A stretch of 7,445 bases of DNA from G039029935 sp039029935 (GCA_039029935.1 JBCCFC010000676.1:1-7445); one strand, 5' to 3'. Counted from the stretch's first letter, positions 1-6,616 are shown. Translations and numbers: made by a program. The notes: generated by a model not told the origin, from the letters alone.

Positions 1-64
1 ACAAGCTGACAAGCTGACAAGCTGACAAGCTGACAAGCTGACAAGCTGACAAGCTGACAAGCTG
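1..64. repeat. Octamer tandem repeat, 8 perfect copies of acaagctg
   Basis: Eight uninterrupted identical 8-bp units fill positions 1-64. The array begins at the window edge, so more copies may lie to the left. The last unit runs directly into the promoter-like sequence of the kinase gene. The unit length is not a multiple of three, so copy-number change inside a reading frame would shift frame. On the minus strand the repeat has no stop in any frame, while on the plus strand it meets tga every 24 bases. Slippage is plausible for a perfect short repeat, but variation cannot be seen in one sequence. Confidence 0.97.
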
Positions 65-74
65 ATTTTATACT
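46..74 (+). promoter_or_regulatory. Putative sigma-70-type promoter, -35 box inside octamer array
   Basis: CTGACA at 46-51 matches TTGACA at 5 of 6 positions. TATACT at 69-74 matches TATAAT at 5 of 6. The spacer between them is exactly 17 nt. The -35-like box is part of the octamer repeat, while the -10 lies just outside it. This would place the start of transcription near 81, about 20 bases before the kinase start codon. The match is by eye only, and the host's sigma-factor preferences are unknown. Confidence 0.5.
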
Positions 75-90
75 TTCCTATGCAATGAAA

Positions 91-95
91 AAGGA
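91..95 (+). promoter_or_regulatory. Ribosome-binding site of the kinase gene
   Basis: AAGGA at 91-95 sits 3 nt before the ATG at 99 and 6 nt before a second, adjacent in-frame ATG at 102. The longer spacing is the more usual one, so translation may begin at 102. The resulting protein would differ by a single methionine. Confidence 0.6.
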
Positions 96-98
96 ATC

Positions 99-3000
99 AT
101 GATGGAGAATAAAACGGCACAGTTCACAGCAATTCGTAGCCGTTACCAGCTACAAGAAAAGCTGGGCGAGGGCGCGATGGGCGTTGTCTATCAAGCCCTT
201 GACCGCTTGACAGGTGAGTTTGTTGCCCTCAAGCGCGTCACCCAATTGCCGCCACAAACGGCAACATTAAGAGATACAGGGGCATCTGCCCAGCTGGTAC
301 GTCTGGCGTTGGCGCGTGAATTTCAGATACTGGCGGGGTTGCGTCACCCAAACATTATTAGTGTACTGGACTATGGGTTTGGTATGGGGTTGGCTCGTGA
401 GCCTGATATTGCGCCCGATAGTGGGTTTGATACCGGAGACCAACCCTTCTTTACCATGACCTATCTGGGGCATCCACAAACCATTTTAGAGGCGGCACAG
501 ACCCAATCCTTTACGGGTAAAATTGATCTGTTACAGCAGTTGCTACAGGCGTTGGCCTATCTACACCGACAAGGCGTGATTCACCGCGATTTGAAACCCG
601 CCAATGTGTTGGTACAAGATGACATCGTGCGTGTGCTTGATTTTGGGTTGGCGGAAACCGCCAGCTATCCCAAGCTCGCAGGGTCTACGGGAACACCGCT
701 ATACATGGCCCCCGAACTGTTTGATGGGGGGGATTGTAGCAAGGCCACAGACTTGTATGCGATTGGGGTCTTGACAACATACATATTCACAGGGATACAT
801 CCTTTTGCTCCCTTTGACTTCTATTTTCTCGACCGTGTGCTGAACGCCGCCCCCAATCTTACGGGGATGGATGAACGACTGCGCCCGCTTGTGATGCGTC
901 TGCTTGCCATGCGTGCTATACAACGCTTTGAACGGGCCGATGATGCCCTTGAGATGTTACAGGACATCTTGGCATCATCGGGTAACAAATCAGGTAATAC
1001 ACAGACATCTAGCCTTGCCAGACCACTCGAAACCCAGGCCATCCGTGAGAGCTATCTGCAAGCGGCTACCTTTGTGGGGCGCGAGACCGAAATGGACCAA
1101 TTGACCGCTGCCTTAGCCAAGGCAAAAGATGGGCATGGGTCGGCATGGCTGGTGGGAGGGGAAAGTGGTGTGGGCAAATCGCGTTTGCTCCGCGAAGTAC
1201 GCAACCACGCCTTGGTCAATGGCTTTCTGGTCTTGATGGGGCAGACAAGCGAGCATAGTGTTGGAGATGCATACGAACTGTGGCGTACACCGTTGCGACA
1301 ATTGCTCTTGACACTCCCTCATGTCACAGATTTGGCGGCAGGGGTATTGCTGCCCGTTGTCCCAGATATCGCCGAATTGCTCGGTCATCCGGTTCCGTCT
1401 GCCCCTACATTGGATGGGGAAGCCGCGCAGATTCGGCTCTTTACCACCATTGCCACGCTCTTTAAACAGACAACACAGCCTATCCTGCTCATCTTAGAGG
1501 ACTTGCACTGGGCTGAGGCAGCCTTGCTTGCGTTTCCCCATCTCACCCATGCGCTTGATGAATCACCGCTGATTGTGATTGGCTCCTATCGCAATGATGA
1601 ACGTCCTGAATTGGTGCAAACGCTCTCGGAGATGCAGTCGCTTCCGCTAAATCGCTTGACGACCGAAAACATGGCCGACCTCTCTGTTGCGATGCTTGGT
1701 GAGGTTGGACAACGGCCTGATGTCCTTCAGCGACTCCAGCGTGAAACTGAGGGCAATGCCTTTTTTGCGGTGGAGGTGTTGCGCGCCTTGGCCGAAGACA
1801 TGGGCGGGCTGGGTCACATCGGTGAATCTCCCCTGCCCGACACACTGCTACCTGATGGCATCCAGACGATTGTCGAGCGACGACTGGCGCGGGTCCCCCA
1901 GCAAGAGCATCATCTGTTGCAGTTGGCCGCGGTGACTGGACGCATCTTGGATAGACGCGTCCTCGAAGCACTCAGTGGGCATGACCACCTCGAACAGTGG
2001 ATCACGACCTGCACCGAAGCCGCTGTCTTAGACGTGGTTGATGACACATGGCGATTTCAACATGCCAAGATTCGTGATGGATTGTTGGCGATGATGCCCA
2101 CCGACATCGCCAAGGCGCATCATCAGCGCGTGGCCCAAGCCATTGAGCAAGTCTATCCAGATGATCCACAATATGCGGCCCAACTCATGATTCACTGGCG
2201 ACAAGCCGAGAACCACGAAAAAGAATATACCTATGCCTATCAAGCAGGGACCCATGCGACCAATCACTATGCCTATGAGGATGCGATTGTCTATTTGAGC
2301 CGTGCCTATGAACTGGCCTGTGCAGTAGATGGGGGGCATGATGGACAACGGTTCAAGCAACAATATCTCAAACGGCAGTACAATGCTCTCTTAAAACGAA
2401 CAGGTGTCTATCAATTGACAGGGCAGCATGAACAACAAAAAGCGGACTTGGATTCACTGAACAAACTGGTGGATGTTTTAGCCGAGCCAAGCTATTCTGC
2501 TGAAGTTGCATTTCGTCAGGCCGCCCATGCCTATGAACACACCAATCATTCCTCGGCCCACGTCTTTGCTGAAACAGCCATCGCCCACGCCCAATTGGCT
2601 GGGGATAATTTGATTGCCGCACGAGCCTATCGTCTCAAGGGTCAAGTCTGGTCTGCTATCGGGGACTATGACAGCGCCAAACATGCGATAGAACAGGCAC
2701 GTATCCTCGTAGAGACGTTGGGGCAATCCAAAGAAGCGGGAAATATTTTTTCGGAGTTGGGATGGATTGCGCATAACCAAAGTGACTTTGAGCAAGCCAT
2801 GACCTATTTTAAACAGAGCCTCCATGTGTACACAACCATTGCCGACGATGCGGGTAAGATATATACACTATCAAGACTGGGCTTTACAGCAACAACCTTG
2901 GCGCAGTATCAAGAGGCACAAGTCTATTTGGCGGAGGGGCTTGAGATTTGTAAGCGCATTGGGTCCATACGCGGTGAAAGCCTTGTTGCCAACAACTTTG

Positions 3001-4034
3001 CCTCACTTTATTATCACATGGGCGACTTTGACAAGGCCAAACCATTTTACCAACGGACATTGACGATTACAGAACAACTTGGGAACAAATCAGGGGTTGC
3101 TATCGCCTTAACCAATTTGGCAAACCTAATCAAACACCAAGGACAGATGGCAGAAGCCAATGATTACTATCTGAGTGCCTTGCAAATCCAGATAGAAGCA
3201 GGGGAGAAATACGGCCAAGCCATTACTTTGGCGAACATGGGGGACTCCTGGCAATATCAAGAGCAGATATTCCAACAATCTAAGCAGTCCCTCGAACGCA
3301 GTATTGCACTGAGTGGCGCATTAGGAATGGCGACATTAGAAGCCTATGGATTCATGAGTTTGGGTATGTTGGACGAGTGGCTTGGATACTACGAAAATGC
3401 ACGGTCTTATCTGGAGCAGGCTTTGGCGATCCAGCGCAAAACGGGTGTACGCGCTCGCGAAGGGGGGACATTGATCTATCTAGGCAACTGTTTTGTTGCA
3501 GAACAGATGATTGAGCTTGCAAAGGAGCATCTCCAAGATGCTGTCATGGTGAACCGTGAAGTGGGCAAGTTTGCCAATGTCGCCACAGGACTCAACACAT
3601 TGGCATGGATTGCCTATCAAGAGGGCGAGTACACACACATGCTGGCGTACTATCAAGAGGCACTGGCCGAGTTTGACCAGAGTACAGACGACGCATCCCA
3701 TGAGAAGGCCGTCAGTCACGCCGGTGCGGCTTGGGCCAAGTTTTTACTCGGGCAACCCTTTGACGAACCGGAGATTGTGTCCAGTCTCGTCTATCTGGAG
3801 AGTGACCCGCCGCTGATGACCGAGATAGCCCCTTTCCGTCTACACCTCATCTGCTACAAGCTGTTTCAGTCCATCGGAGACCCACGCGCTGACGAGATGT
3901 TGCTGTTTGCCCATGAACAGATACAGCGCTATGCCAGCTATATTGAAACACCAGAATGGCAAGCATCCTTTTTGTCGAATGTGCCAGCGCAGCGAGAGAT
4001 CGAGGAGCTATATGCCGCCCGTTTTTCTGAGTGA
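99..4034 (+). CDS. Ser/Thr protein kinase-STAND ATPase-TPR fusion regulator
   Basis: This 1311-residue multidomain signalling protein is probably cytoplasmic, as no membrane segment or signal peptide is seen. Residues ~16-288 form a Hanks-type kinase with all key motifs: glycine loop G23-E-G-A-M-G28, VALK lysine K45, catalytic HRDLKPAN 162-169 (D164), DFG 181-183, APE 204-206 and D218 of the DLYAIGV motif. A linker leads to an AAA_16/STAND module starting with FVGRE at 325. It has Walker A GESGVGKS at 354-361, Walker B ending in ED at 467-468 followed by LHW, GSYRNDE at 495-501 and EGNAFF from 551. A winged-helix-like stretch follows at ~586-630. From ~720 the protein is TPR repeats, with at least ten in a 40-residue register between 815 and 1200. 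The C-terminal ~100 residues are helical without a recognised motif. By family analogy (PknK/MalT-like) the TPRs sense a ligand or partner, ATP-dependent assembly follows, and the kinase phosphorylates an unknown target. No DNA-binding output domain is seen. Either ATG 99 or 102 could be the start. Confidence 0.93.
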   Translation: MMENKTAQFTAIRSRYQLQEKLGEGAMGVVYQALDRLTGEFVALKRVTQLPPQTATLRDTGASAQLVRLALAREFQILAGLRHPNIISVLDYGFGMGLAREPDIAPDSGFDTGDQPFFTMTYLGHPQTILEAAQTQSFTGKIDLLQQLLQALAYLHRQGVIHRDLKPANVLVQDDIVRVLDFGLAETASYPKLAGSTGTPLYMAPELFDGGDCSKATDLYAIGVLTTYIFTGIHPFAPFDFYFLDRVLNAAPNLTGMDERLRPLVMRLLAMRAIQRFERADDALEMLQDILASSGNKSGNTQTSSLARPLETQAIRESYLQAATFVGRETEMDQLTAALAKAKDGHGSAWLVGGESGVGKSRLLREVRNHALVNGFLVLMGQTSEHSVGDAYELWRTPLRQLLLTLPHVTDLAAGVLLPVVPDIAELLGHPVPSAPTLDGEAAQIRLFTTIATLFKQTTQPILLILEDLHWAEAALLAFPHLTHALDESPLIVIGSYRNDERPELVQTLSEMQSLPLNRLTTENMADLSVAMLGEVGQRPDVLQRLQRETEGNAFFAVEVLRALAEDMGGLGHIGESPLPDTLLPDGIQTIVERRLARVPQQEHHLLQLAAVTGRILDRRVLEALSGHDHLEQWITTCTEAAVLDVVDDTWRFQHAKIRDGLLAMMPTDIAKAHHQRVAQAIEQVYPDDPQYAAQLMIHWRQAENHEKEYTYAYQAGTHATNHYAYEDAIVYLSRAYELACAVDGGHDGQRFKQQYLKRQYNALLKRTGVYQLTGQHEQQKADLDSLNKLVDVLAEPSYSAEVAFRQAAHAYEHTNHSSAHVFAETAIAHAQLAGDNLIAARAYRLKGQVWSAIGDYDSAKHAIEQARILVETLGQSKEAGNIFSELGWIAHNQSDFEQAMTYFKQSLHVYTTIADDAGKIYTLSRLGFTATTLAQYQEAQVYLAEGLEICKRIGSIRGESLVANNFASLYYHMGDFDKAKPFYQRTLTITEQLGNKSGVAIALTNLANLIKHQGQMAEANDYYLSALQIQIEAGEKYGQAITLANMGDSWQYQEQIFQQSKQSLERSIALSGALGMATLEAYGFMSLGMLDEWLGYYENARSYLEQALAIQRKTGVRAREGGTLIYLGNCFVAEQMIELAKEHLQDAVMVNREVGKFANVATGLNTLAWIAYQEGEYTHMLAYYQEALAEFDQSTDDASHEKAVSHAGAAWAKFLLGQPFDEPEIVSSLVYLESDPPLMTEIAPFRLHLICYKLFQSIGDPRADEMLLFAHEQIQRYASYIETPEWQASFLSNVPAQREIEELYAARFSE

Positions 4035-4069
4035 ACCCGAAAAGGTAATTAGATATAAATTGGCACTGG

Positions 4070-4091
4070 TCGGGACAGGGTCGAGACAGGG
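4070..4091. repeat. 11-bp tandem duplication, one mismatch
   Basis: tcgggacaggg at 4070-4080 is followed immediately by tcgagacaggg at 4081-4091, differing at one base. It lies 36 bases after the kinase stop codon in the convergent intergenic gap. It could be a replication-slippage scar or a paired binding site, and nothing in the sequence decides between these. Confidence 0.7.
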
Positions 4092-4106
4092 AGATTGGAC
4101 CAATCT
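4092..4106. repeat. Perfect 15-bp palindrome AGATTGG-A-CCAATCT
   Basis: The 7-bp arms surround a single central base, between the convergent kinase and MBL-fold genes. As RNA it could form a 6-bp stem with a 3-nt loop, but no U-tract follows on either strand, so a classical intrinsic terminator is not supported. A symmetric protein-binding site is an alternative. Confidence 0.6.
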
Positions 4107-4146
4107 AGGAGACCTCCAAACTATACTCGTATGTCTAAATAATTGG

Positions 4147-4161
4147 TTTTACTTAGTAAAA
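4147..4161. repeat. Perfect A+T-rich palindrome TTTTACTTAGTAAAA
   Basis: The 7-bp arms sit around one central base, 48 nt beyond the stop codon of the MBL-fold gene. The arms themselves end in runs of four T or A, so in either direction a 6-bp hairpin would carry only weak stem pairs. It may contribute to bidirectional termination of the two convergent transcripts or be a protein-binding dyad. The evidence is symmetry alone. Confidence 0.5.
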
Positions 4162-4208
4162 GAGAAAATGCCGGGCCAGCTCAAAACATTTGTTATGCCG
4201 CCTGCGAA

Positions 4209-5000
4209 TCAGGACGGAACAAGTCGTAACCTGCCGCCGAGCGAAACCTCTTCCTCGAGATCCTCTGAAGAGATTTCTTCCAGAGCGCGTTCGACGACAC
4301 GCAAACTATCCAACGAGAACTCAAAATCGTTATGAGAAGACCAGATATGGGTCAGGCCCTCCAGTGTAGTGATTTTGGCAATTGATCGCCGAAATTTAGC
4401 CAAGCCGCCAGTTCGTTCGATGAATATTGGACCGTTGTACAGCAAGTCTCCTGAAAAAAGCCATCCTCGCTCTCTATCGAAGAAACATACAGAGTCATCG
4501 CTGTGACCGGGCGTATGAAATGCGAATAGGCTAGGGAACAATGCCTCAACTACCTCGTCATCTTCAAAATATCGAGCATGCTTAAAAGAGCGAATTCGGT
4601 AAGGTGAACACTTATCGTCTGGCGGATGGTCAAGGAACCGTTCGTTGGTCGACCACTTAGCTAAATATTCTTCGGTGAAGCCATGTTCAGCGACTCGTCG
4701 GTTATCTGGATGGTCAAACAGAGCGACTTTCTCGAATTCAAAATTGCTTCCGACATGATCGAAATGGGAATGTGTGTTGATTACAGAAGTGGGAAGTTGG
4801 GTCAGGCTGTGAACTGCATCACGCATGCTGAAAAAACCCGTTCCTGTGTCAATGAGCAGAGCGCTATTCGCTCCTAAAATTAAGAATGATATGACTTCTT
4901 CGCAATATCCAAACTCACCGATTCCGAATAGTCCAGGCGCAAGCGGCTCAATGTCGAACCAGTTTGCGGAATTTCTTACCTTCACAGCTTCAGATGGCAT
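4209..5000 (-). CDS. MBL-fold metallo-hydrolase, substrate unknown
   Basis: This is a metallo-beta-lactamase superfamily hydrolase of 263 residues from the preferred start. The frame also allows an ATG at 5030 (273 residues), but the ATG at 5000 has AAGGA 7 nt upstream and the outer one has no such site. Counting from 5030, the metal-ligand set is complete: H87-x-H89-x-D91-H92 in THSHFDHVG, H176 in HTPGHSDDS, D195 in FSGDLLY and H233 in WSSHNDF. LLIDTGTG at 58-65 is the usual strand preceding the active site. This is the glyoxalase-II/lactonase-like arrangement that binds two metal ions, usually zinc. The inserted helical region at ~106-150 and the acidic C-terminus (EEISSEDLEEE) do not identify a substrate. 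No signal peptide is seen, so it is probably cytoplasmic. It appears monocistronic, with its own candidate promoter. Six 60-base blocks counted by hand fall mostly at 38-50% G+C, below the neighbours, which may indicate acquisition. Confidence 0.9.
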   Translation of the reverse strand: MPSEAVKVRNSANWFDIEPLAPGLFGIGEFGYCEEVISFLILGANSALLIDTGTGFFSMRDAVHSLTQLPTSVINTHSHFDHVGSNFEFEKVALFDHPDNRRVAEHGFTEEYLAKWSTNERFLDHPPDDKCSPYRIRSFKHARYFEDDEVVEALFPSLFAFHTPGHSDDSVCFFDRERGWLFSGDLLYNGPIFIERTGGLAKFRRSIAKITTLEGLTHIWSSHNDFEFSLDSLRVVERALEEISSEDLEEEVSLGGRLRLVPS

Positions 5001-5007
5001 AGCTATA

Positions 5008-5012
5008 TCCTT
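5008..5012 (-). promoter_or_regulatory. Ribosome-binding site that decides the MBL-fold start
   Basis: On the minus strand AAGGA ends 7 nt before the ATG at 5000-4998. The upstream in-frame ATG at 5030-5028 is preceded by an A+T-rich stretch with no purine-rich Shine-Dalgarno at the right distance. This favours the shorter protein, which still keeps the whole MBL fold. Confidence 0.7.
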
Positions 5013-5060
5013 AAACAGAAATTTTCCCATTAAAAGGGAATTTATTCAGACAACAATTGT

Positions 5061-5090
5061 ATCATACAGGACACCATAGTAGTTTTGCAA
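5061..5090 (-). promoter_or_regulatory. Putative promoter of the MBL-fold gene
   Basis: On the minus strand TTGCAA (5090-5085, 4 of 6 to the -35 consensus) and TATGAT (5066-5061, 5 of 6 to the -10 consensus) are separated by 18 nt. The predicted start of transcription, near 5054, leaves a leader of about 50 nt before the ATG at 5000. An 8-bp palindrome ACAATTGT (5053-5060) sits directly at the predicted start site. The call was made by eye. Confidence 0.45.
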
Positions 5091-5099
5091 ATTAACTAC
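5079..5099. promoter_or_regulatory. Inverted repeat over the -35 box, possible operator
   Basis: gtagtt (5079-5084) and aactac (5094-5099) are perfect inverted 6-bp arms. They flank a 9-base centre that contains the self-complementary ttgcaa, which is the proposed -35 element. The placement would suit a dimeric regulator blocking the promoter of the MBL-fold gene. No regulator gene lies beside it in this window. Confidence 0.3.
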
Positions 5100-5258
5100 C
5101 TATTCCTGCCTTTGCAACCCTTAACTCGTTACATCGCACCAATCGTCGCTCCTACTGAAATCAACGTTGGGTTCGTTTTGCACACCGTTCAATACTCTTT
5201 TTCATGACAATTTCTCGATTTTGTAGTGTATCTATCATTTTGAAGATGTTGCATATTG

Positions 5259-5284
5259 AGAGCCTGAATTTTCAAACAGGCTCT
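5259..5284. repeat. 8-bp perfect inverted repeat, hairpin candidate
   Basis: agagcctg (5259-5266) and caggctct (5277-5284) are perfectly complementary around a 10-base loop. The hairpin lies 100 nt beyond the stop codon of the S41 gene on the minus strand. No run of T follows on either side, so it is not a standard intrinsic terminator. It could be a processing or stability hairpin at the end of the permease-S41 mRNA, or part of a small dispersed repeat. Confidence 0.6.
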
Positions 5285-5320
5285 GAAGCCGAGAGGGTGG
5301 GCAAAGATAGCTTCGCCACG

Positions 5321-5367
5321 CTCGCGCTTGTGTGTAAGCAAGGGCGAGTGCAAGCAATTGGCGCGAG
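5321..5367. repeat. Nested G+C-rich inverted repeats after the S41 gene
   Basis: ctcgcgc (5321-5327) pairs perfectly with gcgcgag (5361-5367). Inside it gcttg (5326-5330) can pair with caagc (5351-5355), and gctt/aagc can form a smaller stem. The block begins 17 nt past the S41 stop codon on the minus strand and could fold in the 3' end of that transcript. Competing pairings are possible, so the real fold is uncertain. Confidence 0.45.
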
Positions 5368-5383
5368 TCCCGCTCAATCATAA

Positions 5384-6613
5384 TCACGCATTGGCGAGTT
5401 GAATTGCCGTCTCTAATATCACATCCTGCCCATCCACAAACGCCTCGGCATCCAGCGGCACGTCAACATCCACAGGTACACCCACACCTTCATACAATGC
5501 ACCATCCACAGACAAATAACGCTGATTAGACAGGCCAATCTCCCAGCCATTGGGCAGTTCACGCGAGAGTACATCCGACAGCCCACCACCCGTGCGCTCA
5601 CCAACAACCGTTACCTGTGGCAGTTCGCGCATTGCCAATGTGAAAATTTCGGCAGCACTGGCGGTGCGTCTGCTAGTCAGCAGGTAGACGGGTTGTTCAA
5701 ATAGAGCCTCTCCTTGTGGCTCGATGTAAAGCTCATGTGGTGTGCTGTAGGTACTATCTATCCGTGTCGATTTGGTAAAAGCCAACGTTTTTGTGCTGGT
5801 GAAGGCAGCGGCAATTGCCAATGAGACCGAATCCGAGCCACCCGGATTAAAACGCACGTCGATGACAATATGTGTTGCCGTTGATAGTGATTGGTCGACC
5901 TGTTGCATAGCCTGCGCCGCAGGTTGATCTTCGCTCTGCCCCAAACGTGGTTTTGTCTGCATACTGTGCAGGTGAATGTAGCCGATGTTGTCCGTCAACC
6001 AGCCATAAGAGATACCTGTCAGTCTGGTGTGCTGAATCTCACCCTGTACATAGTGATCAAAAATGGATTGGCGAAAGGTGCCGATTTGCTGAAACCAAGG
6101 CACTCGTACATAAGGAGAAAAACGCTCTTCATCGCGTACCAACGACACATGTCCATCATTCAAACCCTCGGCGCTTTGGCACATGAGTTGAAAGAGTTCT
6201 GCGTCATCTGTGTCCGCTGAGATTAAGGGGCGATAGGTTGCCATCTGTTGATTCCAATCGACATCATACAGATCAAAAAAAGCATAGTGTTCGTGGAAGA
6301 TGTGCCAGAAGACCTCATAGTTGAAGTTGGGATCACGATACCTTTTGGGATCAGAGCGAGTTGGCAGTTCGTGGATTCTCACCAACTCAATGCGGTCAGT
6401 TTTATCTACAAGAATGACCAGATCGTCTTCCGTTGTACCCATCTGCAATTTAAAGCCGACCATACCCAAGAGCCAGCGACTGGCAGGTAGACGCGTGGTT
6501 CGTAGACAGCTAATCTCTGTGACTTCGTACAGCGTCACAAGCCAACGGGAGATGTGGATGACATAGCCGTAGCCTTTACTTTGCCAGATGCCATGTATCG
6601 ACTTGGGGTACAT
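5384..6613 (-). CDS. S41-family peptidase (Ser-His-Glu type), cytoplasmic
   Basis: This 409-residue protein has a C-terminal S41 (tail-specific protease/tricorn/IRBP-like) core. The signature TASAAEIF gives the nucleophile S319. VVGERTGGG follows at 337-344, and YEGVGVPVD at 374-382 matches the family's usual EGxGVxPD ending. H155 in LNDGHVSL and E375 fit the His and Glu of the tricorn-type triad. The position 25 residues after the serine, which is lysine in CtpA-type Ser-Lys enzymes, is G344. The N-terminus (GIWQSKGYGY, residues 8-17) resembles a small beta-rich domain that I recall preceding some bacterial S41 cores. No PDZ domain, membrane helix or signal peptide is apparent. The ATG at 6613 lies 3 nt after the permease stop codon with no strong Shine-Dalgarno, which suggests translational coupling. 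Natural substrate unknown; a non-peptidase role cannot be excluded. Confidence 0.87.
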   Translation of the reverse strand: MYPKSIHGIWQSKGYGYVIHISRWLVTLYEVTEISCLRTTRLPASRWLLGMVGFKLQMGTTEDDLVILVDKTDRIELVRIHELPTRSDPKRYRDPNFNYEVFWHIFHEHYAFFDLYDVDWNQQMATYRPLISADTDDAELFQLMCQSAEGLNDGHVSLVRDEERFSPYVRVPWFQQIGTFRQSIFDHYVQGEIQHTRLTGISYGWLTDNIGYIHLHSMQTKPRLGQSEDQPAAQAMQQVDQSLSTATHIVIDVRFNPGGSDSVSLAIAAAFTSTKTLAFTKSTRIDSTYSTPHELYIEPQGEALFEQPVYLLTSRRTASAAEIFTLAMRELPQVTVVGERTGGGLSDVLSRELPNGWEIGLSNQRYLSVDGALYEGVGVPVDVDVPLDAEAFVDGQDVILETAIQLANA

Positions 6614-6616
6614 GTG

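Larger units (their letters stand above)
5001..5383. other. Intergenic region, no convincing gene
   Basis: The 383 bases between the MBL-fold start and the S41 stop hold the MBL-fold leader, promoter and operator-like dyad at the left. A featureless A+T-rich stretch covers roughly 5100-5258. A G+C-richer block with several inverted repeats covers 5259-5367. A 62-codon minus-strand frame at 5189-5377 crosses the inverted-repeat block and has no domain character, so it is not called a gene. Confidence 0.6.

Noticed and set aside
1..64. CRISPR-like repetitive array
   Set aside because: The units are 8 bp, identical and contiguous, with no spacers. This is a simple tandem repeat.
1..64. Minus-strand coding repeat (period of eight codons, no stops)
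   Set aside because: The minus frame starting at the ATG at 100-98 hits taa at 70-68, before the array, and no ribosome-binding site precedes the other frames. The sequence to the left is not available.
1543..1971. 142-codon minus-strand frame inside the kinase gene
   Set aside because: It lies wholly opposite the ATPase domain, whose motifs are clearly on the plus strand. Its composition is rich in Arg, Pro, Cys and His, as expected of a shadow frame.
4150..4209. Integron attC-like site after the MBL-fold gene (minus strand gcataacaaatg)
   Set aside because: The inverse core does not fit RYYYAAC, and no partner GTTRRRY core was found within the usual attC length or upstream of the gene.
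3907..4335. 142-codon plus-strand frame spanning the kinase 3' end and the MBL-fold 3' end
   Set aside because: It overlaps two well-supported genes in other frames, has no domain character and no ribosome-binding site was seen.
5259..5284. Rho-independent terminator for the permease-S41 operon
   Set aside because: The stem is good but no T-run follows on either strand, so it is reported only as a hairpin.
5189..5377. 62-codon minus-strand frame in the intergenic region
   Set aside because: It crosses the inverted-repeat block, shows no recognisable domain and no convincing ribosome-binding site. It is most simply non-coding.
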